Notes: generated by a model not told the origin, from the sequence alone. 16,832 nucleotides of DNA from an uncultured Novosphingobium sp. (GCA_946886075.1 CAMPHR010000049.1:1-16832), one strand, 5' to 3'; shown: positions 8,010 through 15,350, counted from the stretch's first letter. Program-made: numbers and translations.

Positions 8010-8038
8010 TTGACCGCAGCCTTGTTGCGGCGCAGCAT
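8010..8038 (+). promoter_or_regulatory. Candidate ppc promoter, possibly giving a leaderless mRNA
   Basis: TTGACC (8010-8015), 17 bases, then CAGCAT (8033-8038). The -35 is good but the -10 matches only three of six consensus positions. Transcription would start at or just before ATG 8047, and no Shine-Dalgarno is visible before that ATG. Prediction only. Confidence 0.3.
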
Positions 8039-8046
8039 CGTTACTT

Positions 8047-10743
8047 ATGGCGACTCTTTCATCCCCCGTTCCACCGGTTACGCAAAATCCGGACATTCGT
8101 TACCTTGGCCGCCTGCTCGGCGATGTGATCCGCGCTTATGGCGGGGAGGGGCTTTACCGGCAGACGGAATATATCCGGTCGGCCTCTGTCGATCGGGCGC
8201 GGGGCATTCATGGCGCGGATGTGGTGGATACCGGGCTGGAGGCGCTGAACCTGGACGACACGCTGTCGTTCGTGCGCGGGTTCATGTTGTTTTCGATGCT
8301 CGCCAATCTGGCGGAGGACCGGCAGGGGGTGGCGGCCGATCCGGATGCGGACGTGGCTTCGGCGATCGAGCGGCTGGAATCGCATGGGATCGGGCGGGAT
8401 GCGGTGATGGCGCTGCTGAACCATGCGCTGATCGTGCCGGTGCTGACGGCGCACCCGACCGAGGTGCGGCGCAAGAGCATGATCGATCATAAGAACCGCA
8501 TCGCCGACCTGATGGCTTTGAAGGATGCGGGGCGCGACGAGACCGCGGACGGGGAGAATCTGGACGAGGCGATCGCGCGGCAGATTGCTCTGCTGTGGCA
8601 GACGCGGCCTTTGCGGCGGCAGAAGCTGTTCGTGCAGGATGAGATCGACAATGTCCTGACCTATTTCCGGGACGTGTTCCTGCCGGTGCTACCTGCGCTT
8701 TATGCGCGGTGGGAGCGGGTGCTGGGGGTGCGGCCGCCGAGTTTCCTGCGGGTGGGCAATTGGATAGGCGGAGACCGGGACGGCAATCCGTTCGTGCAGG
8801 CGCCGCAGTTGCGGTCGGCTCTGGGGCGCGGGTGCGAGGCGGCGGTCGCTTATTATCTGGAGGCGGTGCATGCGCTGGGGGCGGAGTTGTCGCTGTCCAC
8901 CGAATTGGCGCATGTGCCGCAGGCGGTGCTGGACCTGGCGGAGGCGAGCGGCGATGCGTCGTCAAGCCGCCAGGACGAGCCTTATCGGCGGGCGCTGTCG
9001 GGTATTTATGCGCGGTTGGCGGCGACTTATCGGGAGCTGGTGGGCAAAGCGCCGCCACGGCCTTCGCGGTTGGCGGGCGAGGCCTATGCGCAACCTGGGG
9101 ATTTGCGGCGCGATCTGGTGACGGTGGCGCAGGGGTTGGCGAGCGAGGGCGATGGCGCGCTGGCGACCGGCGGGGCGCTGGGGCGGTTGATCCGGGCGGT
9201 GGAGACGTTCGGCTTCCATCTGGCGACGCTCGACATGCGGCAGAATAGCGACGTGCATGAGCGCGTCGTTACTGAAATGCTGAAGGTCGCGGGTGTCGAG
9301 GAGGATTATGCGGCGCTGGACGAGGCGGCGCGGGTGGCGTTGCTGCGGGCGGAATTGGCGAGCAACCGGCCGCTGGGGTCGCGCTTTTCGGAATATTCGG
9401 AGGAGACCGCGTCCGAATTGGCGATCGTGCTGGCGGCGGCGGAGGCGCACCAGACATACGGGCCTGCCTGCATCAGCCACTATATCATCTCCAAGGCGGA
9501 GAGCGTTTCGGACCTGCTGGAGGTCAACCTGCTGCTCAAGGAAGCGGGCTTGTGGCGAGCGGGGAAGGACGGCGAGCCTGCGCGGGCGGCGATCATGGCG
9601 GTGCCGTTGTTCGAGACGATCGCGGATTTGGAAGCGGCTCCGCGCATCATGGCGGCCTATTTCGGCCTGCCCGAGATTGCGGGCGTGGTGCGGGAGCGGG
9701 GTCATCAGGAAGTGATGATCGGCTATTCCGACAGCAACAAGGATGGCGGCTATATTACCTCGACCTGGGGTCTGTATCAGGCGAGCAAGGCGCTGGCGCC
9801 GGTTTTCGAGGATGCGGGGACGGCGATGCAGCTGTTCCATGGCCGGGGCGGCGCGGTGGGGCGTGGCGGCGGATCGTCCTTTGCGGCGATACAGGCGCAG
9901 CCGCGCGGCACGGTGCAGGGGCGCATCCGGATCACCGAACAGGGCGAGGTGATCGCGGCGAAATTCGGCACGCGCGACGTGGCGATGACCAATTTGGAGG
10001 CGATGACGAGCGCGACCCTGCTCGCCAGCCTGGAGCCGGAGGGGATTTCGGACAAGGACGCGGCGCGTTTTGCTGGCGCGATGGATGAATTGTCCAAAAC
10101 GGCGTTCGCCGCCTATCGCGACCTTGTCTACGGGACGGAGGGGTTCAAGGAGTTTTTCCGGCAGCTGACGCCGATCCAGGAAATCTCAGGGCTGAAGATC
10201 GGTTCGCGCCCCGCCAGCCGGACCAAGAGCACGCGGATCGAGGATCTGCGCGCTATTCCATGGGTGTTCAGCTGGGCGCAGGCGCGGGTGATGCTGCCCG
10301 GCTGGTACGGGATGGGACAGGCGTTCGAGGCGTTCAAGGACAAGGCGCTTCTGGCCGACATGGCGCAGAGCTGGTCTTTCCTGAAATCCGCGCTAGCCAA
10401 TCTGGAGATGGTGCTGGCGAAGTCGGACCTCGGCATCGCCGCGCATTACCTGCCGCTGGTCGAAGATCAGGCGGCGGGCGGCGCGATGTTCGATCGTATC
10501 CGGGAAGGGTGGCAGCTGACGCATGACGGGCTGCTGGCGGCGACGGGGCAATCGCGGTTGCTGGAGAAGAACCCGAAGCTGGATGAATCGATCCGGCTGC
10601 GGCTGCCCTATATCGAGCCGCTGAACCTGTTGCAGGTGGAATTGATGAAGCGCCATCGTGGCGGGGAGGATGATCCGCGGATCAAGGAAGGGATCGAACT
10701 ATCGATTAATGCCATCGCCACGGCTTTGCGCAACAGTGGGTAG
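8047..10743 (+). CDS. ppc: Phosphoenolpyruvate carboxylase
   Basis: Carboxylates PEP with bicarbonate to oxaloacetate in the cytosol, the main anaplerotic entry to the TCA cycle. The product is 898 residues, close to E. coli Ppc (883). Signatures run in order. Catalytic His136 lies in VLTAHPTEVRRK (132-143). GNWIGGDRDGNPF (237-249) includes the PEP/bicarbonate-site arginine. GYSDSNKDGG is at 559-568. FHGRGGAVGRGGG (597-609) is the Gly-rich catalytic loop. The end is RNSG, where the family usually has (Q/R)NTG; the terminal Gly involved in allosteric and active-site closure is kept. ATG 8047 is the only reasonable start, since the conserved region begins by residue 14 (NPDIRYLGRLLGDVIRA), though no Shine-Dalgarno precedes it. 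Divergent from the HerA-like gene. No other TCA gene is adjacent. Confidence 0.98.
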   Translation: MATLSSPVPPVTQNPDIRYLGRLLGDVIRAYGGEGLYRQTEYIRSASVDRARGIHGADVVDTGLEALNLDDTLSFVRGFMLFSMLANLAEDRQGVAADPDADVASAIERLESHGIGRDAVMALLNHALIVPVLTAHPTEVRRKSMIDHKNRIADLMALKDAGRDETADGENLDEAIARQIALLWQTRPLRRQKLFVQDEIDNVLTYFRDVFLPVLPALYARWERVLGVRPPSFLRVGNWIGGDRDGNPFVQAPQLRSALGRGCEAAVAYYLEAVHALGAELSLSTELAHVPQAVLDLAEASGDASSSRQDEPYRRALSGIYARLAATYRELVGKAPPRPSRLAGEAYAQPGDLRRDLVTVAQGLASEGDGALATGGALGRLIRAVETFGFHLATLDMRQNSDVHERVVTEMLKVAGVEEDYAALDEAARVALLRAELASNRPLGSRFSEYSEETASELAIVLAAAEAHQTYGPACISHYIISKAESVSDLLEVNLLLKEAGLWRAGKDGEPARAAIMAVPLFETIADLEAAPRIMAAYFGLPEIAGVVRERGHQEVMIGYSDSNKDGGYITSTWGLYQASKALAPVFEDAGTAMQLFHGRGGAVGRGGGSSFAAIQAQPRGTVQGRIRITEQGEVIAAKFGTRDVAMTNLEAMTSATLLASLEPEGISDKDAARFAGAMDELSKTAFAAYRDLVYGTEGFKEFFRQLTPIQEISGLKIGSRPASRTKSTRIEDLRAIPWVFSWAQARVMLPGWYGMGQAFEAFKDKALLADMAQSWSFLKSALANLEMVLAKSDLGIAAHYLPLVEDQAAGGAMFDRIREGWQLTHDGLLAATGQSRLLEKNPKLDESIRLRLPYIEPLNLLQVELMKRHRGGEDDPRIKEGIELSINAIATALRNSG

Positions 10744-11030
10744 GGCCGGGTGCGGAGTGCGTGAACCTGATTGAGATCGTCACCCGGACTTGGCGCTTCG
10801 CTTCTTCTCTGGCCCTCCAAAGGCAGCGGGACCCCGGGTCGAGCCCGGGGTGATGGGAAGGAAGGTTCGGTACTCTTCCACGCTTGCGCGCGAGAATCCG
10901 GGACGGCTAGCAGTCCAATGCCGCCCCGAACCCCTGGCCTCCCCAAAGGAGGCGCGAGCGGATGAGGCGGGTTGTTTCCCGCTAATCCTTTGTCCAGAGC
11001 CGCTTTTTCGTTCCCAAAGATGAAGGGTGG
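10744..11030. other. Non-coding stretch after ppc with GC-rich hairpins
   Basis: No convincing gene. At 10831-10851 ACCCCGGG-TCGAG-CCCGGGGT forms a perfect 8-bp stem. It lies inside a segment (about 10779-10853) with weak outer symmetry (TCACCC ... GGGGTGA), looking like a second kind of extragenic repeat. At 10937-10953 GCCTCC-CCAAA-GGAGGC is a 6-bp stem. Neither is followed by a T run, so a classic intrinsic terminator for ppc is not evident, although either stem could stall polymerase or protect the 3' end. Confidence 0.5.
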
Positions 11031-11138
11031 ATGAACATCGATGCCATGCGCGACGAGCTGAGCTTCATTTTCATTCACAACCAATTCAACCGGGAGACGT
11101 TATCCTGCCCGTATTGGAGAAAAGGAGAGAGGCAATGA
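11031..11138 (+). CDS. Possible 35-codon leader ORF before the lipoprotein gene
   Basis: Reads MNIDAMRDELSFIFIHNQFN and then 15 more residues, ending GERQ. AGGGTGG directly abuts the ATG, which is too close for a good Shine-Dalgarno. Its TGA overlaps the ATG of the next gene (ATGA, 11135-11138), as in coupled genes, and the lipoprotein's own Shine-Dalgarno (AAAGGAGAGAGG) lies inside it. I recognise no family. It could be a real small protein, an upstream ORF tuning the lipoprotein, or chance. Confidence 0.25.
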   Translation: MNIDAMRDELSFIFIHNQFNRETLSCPYWRKGERQ

Positions 11139-11692
11139 CGTGGTCCGGACGAAGGTTTCTGGCTGCGATCAGCCTTGCCGGTGCGGTGGCACTGGGTGGC
11201 TGCGCCTATGACAACGGCTATTATGGCGGCGTGAGCGTAGGGTCGGGCTATTATGGCGGCGGTTACTACGACGACTATTATGGCCCCGCTTATTATGGTT
11301 CGGGCTACGGCCCTGGCTATGGCTGGTACGGCGATTATTATTATCCCGGCAACGGCTATTATGTCTATGATCGCGGCGGGCGGCGCCATCGCTGGAACAA
11401 TGACCAGCGCCGCTATTGGGAAGGTCGGCGCAATGAGCGTGGCGACCATTGGCGCGGCAGTCTGGCGCGGCCGGAAGAAGGCCGCCTCTATCGCGACGGC
11501 AGGCGTGTGAGGGATGGAAACTGGCGCGGCCGGGACAGGGTCGAGGCTGGGGCTGCTGCTCCGGCGGTGCGCAGCCAGCCGCGTGCGGAACGCCCGCGTG
11601 GAAGCTGGGGCGGTGGGCGCTCGGGCGGTGCTTCGGGTTCGAGCACGACACGATCTGACGGAACGCATTGGCGCGGGACGCTGCGTCGCTGA
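11135..11692 (+). CDS. Tyr/Gly-rich predicted lipoprotein
   Basis: 185 residues. The N-terminus MTWSGRRFLAAISLAGAVAL followed by GGC is a lipoprotein signal peptide: Arg pair, hydrophobic core, lipobox LGGC, with lipidated Cys23. Next comes a segment of ~60 residues dense in Tyr and Gly (repeats of the type SGYYGGGYYDDYYGPAYYGS). After that is a basic Arg/Asn/Trp-rich half with HRWNNDQRRYWEGRR, RGDHWRGSL and a near-repeat of it at the end, DGTHWRGTLRR. The product is low in complexity and probably disordered. It likely faces the periplasm or sits at the outer membrane. ATG 11135 is set by AAAGGAGAGAGG just upstream; upstream in-frame codons lack a signal peptide. The stop overlaps the next gene's ATG (TGATG). 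Function unknown. Confidence 0.8.
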   Translation: MTWSGRRFLAAISLAGAVALGGCAYDNGYYGGVSVGSGYYGGGYYDDYYGPAYYGSGYGPGYGWYGDYYYPGNGYYVYDRGGRRHRWNNDQRRYWEGRRNERGDHWRGSLARPEEGRLYRDGRRVRDGNWRGRDRVEAGAAAPAVRSQPRAERPRGSWGGGRSGGASGSSTTRSDGTHWRGTLRR

Positions 11693-12351
11693 TGCGGGCT
11701 GGGTGGGGCGCTGCTACGCTGATCGCTTGCCTCTCGCTCGCCGCCTGTGACGGGCGGGAGGAAAGCGCGATCGACAATCTCGCCAACGGCGCCAATTCGG
11801 CGCAGGTGGAGAACAGCTTCCGGGCGGAGGCGCAGGCGGCGTTGGAGCCGCTGCGTCCGCCCGAACCGGGGACGCCGGGTGGCTTGCCGCCAGATGCTGC
11901 GCCGATCGAGGAAGGGAAGATCGATCCCAAGGGGCCGCAGGGTGCCGGGCAGGTCGTGCAGGGCTATTATGCCCTACTTGAGCAGCGGCGCTTTGATGAC
12001 GCGCAGGATTTGTGGAACGAGAAGGGCGCGGTTGGCGCGGAGGATGACGAGGCCTTTGCCCGGCGCTTCCGCAACTTCAGTGAAATTCACGCCAATATCG
12101 GTGCGCCTGGTGAGATGGAGGGCGCGGCGGGCTCTTCCTATGTGACTGTGCCGGTGCAGGTCTATGGGCGGCTCGCGGTGAATGGGAAGCCTTGGTATAT
12201 GCTGCGGCAGGTGGTGCTGCGCCGGGTTAACGATGTGCCGGGGTCGAGCGAGGCTGACCGGCGGTGGCATATCGAGTCGATCGGGGCTTATGTGGCGCCG
12301 GTTGAGGGTGAGGCTGGTGAGGTTGGGAATAATGTTTCGGTGGGGCGTTAG
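11692..12351 (+). CDS. Predicted lipoprotein of unknown function
   Basis: 219 residues from ATG 11692, whose A is the last base of the preceding TGA (TGATG, 11690-11694), so translation is probably coupled. The signal peptide MRAGWGAATLIACLSLAAC has a lipobox LAAC with lipidated Cys19. A Pro-rich, probably flexible stretch (PLRPPEPGTPGGLPPDAAP) then leads to a compact domain from about QGAGQVVQGYYALLEQRRFD to HIESIGAYVAP. The pattern of that domain (helix 'YYALLEQRRFDDAQDLW', then alternating strands with 'YVTVPVQVYGRL' and 'YMLRQVVLRRV') suggests an NTF2/SnoaL-like fold; this is inference from pattern only. A TTG at 11668 is in frame but would lengthen the signal peptide without benefit. Likely a cell-envelope protein co-expressed with its neighbour. 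Confidence 0.8.
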   Translation: MRAGWGAATLIACLSLAACDGREESAIDNLANGANSAQVENSFRAEAQAALEPLRPPEPGTPGGLPPDAAPIEEGKIDPKGPQGAGQVVQGYYALLEQRRFDDAQDLWNEKGAVGAEDDEAFARRFRNFSEIHANIGAPGEMEGAAGSSYVTVPVQVYGRLAVNGKPWYMLRQVVLRRVNDVPGSSEADRRWHIESIGAYVAPVEGEAGEVGNNVSVGR

Positions 12352-12404
12352 AGCACGCGGACTCTCTACGGCCCGTTGCGGCTCAGTTCCGCTCGTACCA
12401 AGCA

Positions 12405-12499
12405 CCGTTCGGGCTGAGCTTGTCGAAGCCTCTTCCTTCTTCTTTCAGAGCAAAGGTCTGAAGAAAAGAAAAGCCCTTCGACAGGCTCAGGGCGAACGG
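12405..12499. repeat. GTTCG inverted repeat, copy 3 (A arm left, B arm right)
   Basis: Left CCGTTCGGGCTGAGCTTGTC then GAAGCCT. Right, read on the minus strand, CCGTTCGCCCTGAGCCTGTC then GAAGGGC. The ~40-base spacer holds a partial inverted repeat (TTCTTTCAG ... CTGAAG). It lies between the convergent lipoprotein and prolyl-isomerase genes and could serve as a bidirectional transcription end. No nested hairpin in this copy. Confidence 0.85.
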
Positions 12500-12593
12500 G
12501 GTGGGGAGGGCTCTATGAGACCGAAGGTGGCATGTGCGCAGTGGGGCATGAGATCCTGAGCCGAAGGCCAGCGCAGCTAATCAAGTAAAGGAA

Positions 12594-12615
12594 GGGGCCG
12601 ATCTTGGACCGCCCC
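12594..12615 (-). terminator. Possible terminator of the prolyl-isomerase gene
   Basis: Downstream of the stop on the minus strand, GGGGCGGTC-CAA-GATCGGCCCC folds into a GC-rich stem with internal mismatches. The pyrimidine-rich TTCCTTTACTT follows. The T run is broken, so an intrinsic terminator is only moderately likely. Confidence 0.4.
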
Positions 12616-12625
12616 CCTCGCTTTA

Positions 12626-13078
12626 TCAGGAAATGCTTGCCTTCAGGATCTTGCCCGGGGTGCGGGGCGGTTCGCCCTTTGGCAGGGCGTCGACATGTTC
12701 CATGCCGGAAGTGACTTCGCCCCAGACGGTGTATTGGCCGTCGAGGAAGGTGGCGTCGTCGAAGCAGATGAAGAACTGGCTGTTGGCGCTGTTCGGATTT
12801 GACGAACGGGCCATGGAGCAGACGCCACGGACATGGGGTTCGCGGCTGAATTCCGCCTTGATGTCGGGAAGCTTCGATCCGCCCATGCCGGTGCCGGTCG
12901 GGTCGCCGCCCTGCGCCATGAAGCCGGGGATGACGCGGTGGAAGACGACGCCGTCGTAAAAGCCTTCCTTGGCCAGCTGGGTGATGCGTTCGACATGGCC
13001 GGGCGCCAGGTCGGGGCGCAGCTTGATGACGACGTCGCCGCCGCTGTCGAGAGTGAGGGTGAGCGTTTCGTCGGCCAT
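12626..13078 (-). CDS. Cyclophilin-type peptidyl-prolyl cis-trans isomerase
   Basis: Catalyses cis-trans isomerisation of Xaa-Pro bonds and so helps protein folding. The 150-residue single cyclophilin domain has VVFHRVIPGFMAQGGDPTGT (the FHRVIPGFMxQGGDP signature, with the catalytic Arg), then GVCSMARSSNPNSANSQFFI (the SMA...P.S..SQFFI core) and FLDGQYTVWGEVTSGMEHVD. There is no signal peptide, so it is probably cytoplasmic, like PpiB; this clade differs enough that I give no symbol. ATG 13078 is set by GAGGAGA seven bases upstream. An in-frame ATG at 13120 lacks such a site. Divergent from mgtE and transcribed alone. Confidence 0.95.
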   Translation of the reverse strand: MADETLTLTLDSGGDVVIKLRPDLAPGHVERITQLAKEGFYDGVVFHRVIPGFMAQGGDPTGTGMGGSKLPDIKAEFSREPHVRGVCSMARSSNPNSANSQFFICFDDATFLDGQYTVWGEVTSGMEHVDALPKGEPPRTPGKILKASIS

Positions 13079-13140
13079 GGAAATCTCCTCTTTCGGGGGA
13101 GTGGGGAAATGTTGGTCCATATAGAGCGTTAGGACCGGGA

Positions 13141-13154
13141 TGGAAGCGCTTCAA
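13141..13154. promoter_or_regulatory. LacI/GalR-type operator-like palindrome
   Basis: TGGAAGCGCTTCAA contains the perfect 10-bp palindrome GAAGCGCTTC. It matches the LacI-family pattern TGNAANCGNTTNCA at all but one fixed position. It lies in the 157-bp divergent gap between the prolyl isomerase and mgtE. No LacI-family gene is in the window, so any regulator would act from elsewhere. Confidence 0.3.
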
Positions 13155-13235
13155 TCAATGTTTGAGGCATTGCATTTATCCCGATCATGAGCAAAAGCAG
13201 CCAAATGTTACAGGAACCGGACAGTAGGGGACGCG

Positions 13236-14684
13236 ATGAGCGAGCGAGCCGATATGGCCGAGCCCCGGCCGGACGAACTGCCTATTGACGAGGCGGTCGG
13301 TGATGGACGCGCCGCCGAGCAGGCGGAATCCCGTCATGATGAGGACGACCGGCTGAGGCCGGACTTTGTTTCCGCCGTGCTGGACGCGGTGGAGGATGAC
13401 GACCGCGACCGCGCGCGGGAGCTGGTGTCGCCGCTGCACCCGGCGGATATTGCTGACCTTCTGGAACTGACACCGTCCGAGCGGCGGGGCGAAGTGGCGG
13501 CTGCGCTGGGCGACCTGGTCGGCGCGGAAGTGCTGTCCGAGCTTAACGATTATGTGCGCGATGACCTGCTGGACGCGCTGGAGCCGCAGCAGGTCGCGGA
13601 CTTTGCCGCCGAACTCGATACCGACGATGCCGTTGCGATCATCGAGGATATGGAGGAGGCCGATCAGCAGGCCGTCCTCGAGGCGATGGAGCCGGAGGAT
13701 CGCGCGGCGATCGAAAGCGCGCTGGCTTATCCGGAGGAGTCCGCTGGCCGATTGATGCAGCGCGATCTGGTCGCGGTGCCCGAGCATATGACGGTCGGCC
13801 AGGTGATCGACTATCTGCGCGATAATCGTGACCTGACTACGGATTTCTGGGAAATCTTCGTGGTGGACGAGGCGCATAAGCCGATCGGCACCTGCCAGCT
13901 GAGCTGGATACTGACCTGCCCGCGCTCGATCGCCATGGCGGACGTGATGAAGCGCGAACAGACGCTGATCCCGGTCGATATGGACCAGGAAGAGGTTGCG
14001 CTTCGCTTTCAGAAATATGCGTTGATTTCGGCGGCTGTCGTGGATGCGAGCGGGCGGCTGGTCGGCATGATCACGGTCGATGACATCGTCCACATCATTT
14101 CCGAGGAAGCGGGCGAGGATATCTTGCGCTTGTCCGGTGCGGGCGAGGGCGACATCAACCAGCCGATATTGGAGACGGTGCGCACGCGCCTGTCCTGGCT
14201 GGTGGTGAATCTGGGGACGGCGGTGCTGGCGGCTTCGGTGGTGGGGCTGTTTCAGGCGACGATCTCCAAATATGTCGTGCTGGCCGTGCTGATGCCGATC
14301 GTGTCAGGCATGGGGGGCAATGCGGGGACGCAGACCATGGCGGTGGCCGTCCGCGCGCTAGCGACGAACCAGTTGACCAGTTCGAACACGATCCGTCAGA
14401 TTGCGCGGGAGTTTCGCATCGCGAGCGCCAACGGCACGGCGCTGGGAATCATGGTCGGGCTGGCCGTGGGGCTGATCTACGGCAATCACGACCTTGGGCT
14501 GGTCATTGCCATGGCGATGCTGATCAACAATCTGGTCGCGGGGCTGGCGGGCATATTGGTGCCTGTGACGCTCGATCGGTTCGATATCGATCCGGCTGTG
14601 TCGTCGGCGGTGTTCGTGACGACGACGACGGACATTATGGGCTTTTTCGCTTTCCTTGGGCTGGCGACGATCTGGGGGCTGTGA
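13236..14684 (+). CDS. mgtE: Magnesium transporter MgtE
   Basis: Homodimeric inner-membrane Mg2+ channel/transporter gated by cytosolic Mg2+. The 482 residues show the full architecture. An acidic N-terminal tail (~1-42) precedes the superhelical N domain (HPADIADLLELTPSERRGEV, 68-87; DALEPQQVADFAAELDTDDA, 113-132). A CBS pair covers ~170-290 (AGRLMQRDLVAVPEHMTVGQ; VVDASGRLVGMITVDDIVHI). Five membrane segments lie in ~320-482. Key transmembrane signatures are PIVSGMGGNAGTQT (354-367) and the ion-selective Asp466 in VTTTTDIMGFF. Start ATG 13236 follows AGGGGA at good spacing; ATG 13254 is an alternative. Acidic residues across the N and CBS domains fit Mg2+ sensing at the protein level, and the leader is too short for an M-box riboswitch. 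DUF1489 follows 39 bases later. Confidence 0.97.
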   Translation: MSERADMAEPRPDELPIDEAVGDGRAAEQAESRHDEDDRLRPDFVSAVLDAVEDDDRDRARELVSPLHPADIADLLELTPSERRGEVAAALGDLVGAEVLSELNDYVRDDLLDALEPQQVADFAAELDTDDAVAIIEDMEEADQQAVLEAMEPEDRAAIESALAYPEESAGRLMQRDLVAVPEHMTVGQVIDYLRDNRDLTTDFWEIFVVDEAHKPIGTCQLSWILTCPRSIAMADVMKREQTLIPVDMDQEEVALRFQKYALISAAVVDASGRLVGMITVDDIVHIISEEAGEDILRLSGAGEGDINQPILETVRTRLSWLVVNLGTAVLAASVVGLFQATISKYVVLAVLMPIVSGMGGNAGTQTMAVAVRALATNQLTSSNTIRQIAREFRIASANGTALGIMVGLAVGLIYGNHDLGLVIAMAMLINNLVAGLAGILVPVTLDRFDIDPAVSSAVFVTTTTDIMGFFAFLGLATIWGL

Positions 14685-14689
14685 CAGGC

Positions 14690-14718
14690 TTGACCCTGTG
14701 CGGCTCGGGCCCATCTTT
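14690..14718 (+). promoter_or_regulatory. Candidate promoter close to the DUF1489 start
   Basis: TTGACC (14690-14695), 17 bases, then ATCTTT (14713-14718), only five bases before ATG 14724. No Shine-Dalgarno precedes the ATG. The arrangement resembles that before ppc. The -10 is weak; co-transcription with mgtE is equally possible. Confidence 0.25.
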
Positions 14719-14723
14719 CTGAC

Positions 14724-15122
14724 ATGCCCCTTCATTTCACCAAGATTGCATTTGGCAGCGAGAGCCCGGCGACGCTGCGCGCGTGGCTGGAAAGCCATTC
14801 GGACGAGGCGCGGCTGACGACGCGCTATCTGCCGAAGCGGGTGGCGGAGATGGAGGGGGGGTCGCTTTACTGGATCCATCAGCACAGGCTGGTGGGGCGC
14901 AGTCCCTTGATCGGTTTTCAGGAGACGGGGCAGGGGCGGTTCTGGATCAGGCTGGAGCCGCGATTGATCGCGGTGCGGGGTGCGCCGAAGCGGGCGCATC
15001 AGGGGTGGCGGTATTTGGAGGGGACGGATGCGCCGCCTGATCTGGGGTCGGGCGAGGTGGATGATCTGGAGGCGATGCCTGCTGCGATGCTGGGGGAGTT
15101 GACGCGGTTGGGGTTGGTTTGA
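14724..15122 (+). CDS. DUF1489 family protein
   Basis: 132-residue cytoplasmic protein with no signal peptide or membrane span. It begins MPLHFTKIAFGSESPATLRA and includes YLPKRVAEMEGGSLYWIHQH, a Gly-Gly-Ser-Leu-Tyr-Trp motif that I associate with DUF1489, a family largely confined to alphaproteobacteria and without known function. Further conserved-looking blocks are LVGRSPLIGFQE and WIRLEPRLIAVRGAPKRAHQ followed by GWRYL. Length is near the usual ~140. It lies 39 bases after mgtE on the same strand, so it may share its transcript, but a TTGACC box in the gap could give it its own start. Family assignment is from memory of the motif. Confidence 0.8.
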   Translation: MPLHFTKIAFGSESPATLRAWLESHSDEARLTTRYLPKRVAEMEGGSLYWIHQHRLVGRSPLIGFQETGQGRFWIRLEPRLIAVRGAPKRAHQGWRYLEGTDAPPDLGSGEVDDLEAMPAAMLGELTRLGLV

Positions 15123-15170
15123 GGGGAGGGCCCGGATGCCCTGGGTCTTTGGGGATCTGACCGCCAGCCC

Positions 15171-15285
15171 CCGTTCGGGCTGTTTGAACGAGCCACTTGT
15201 CTCGTTCAAATGTCGAAGCCCTCCTCTTCTTTTCACGTGCTGGTTGAAGAGAAGGAAAGCCCTTCGACAGGCTCAGGGCGAACGG
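15171..15285. repeat. GTTCG inverted repeat, copy 4, with nested hairpin
   Basis: Left A arm CCGTTCGGGCTG, nested hairpin, then TGTCGAAGCCC. The right arm (minus strand) is B type: CCGTTCGCCCTGAGCCTGTC then GAAGGGC. The nested hairpin at 15183-15210 has arms TTTGAACGAG / CTCGTTCAAA around the same loop CCACTTGT as copy 2. It differs from copy 2 by one base in each arm, and the change keeps the pair. It lies between the convergent DUF1489 and rpoN genes. Confidence 0.85.
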
Positions 15286-15350
15286 TGGTGGGAGTGTTCT
15301 GCTGGCCTTGGGGCGGATGATGGGGTTAGGAGAGAATGGGTGAGTTCGCG

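Noticed and set aside
8282..9840. Open frames antisense to ppc, including Pro/Ala-rich and Arg/Gln-rich products
   Set aside because: Shadows of the ppc reading frame; no domain, no ribosome binding site.
10744..11084. 158-codon minus-strand frame overlapping the end of ppc and the gap after it
   Set aside because: It runs through the GC hairpins and into the ppc coding region, with low-complexity Pro/Ser/Arg composition.
13079..13235. Magnesium riboswitch (M-box) before mgtE
   Set aside because: The gap is too short and shows no M-box-like helices; MgtE's own N and CBS domains sense Mg2+.
5551..15285. CRISPR array or phage attachment sites from the repeated GTTCG sequences
   Set aside because: The copies are kilobases apart, lie inverted within each unit and have no regular spacers. 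No cas gene or integrase is present.
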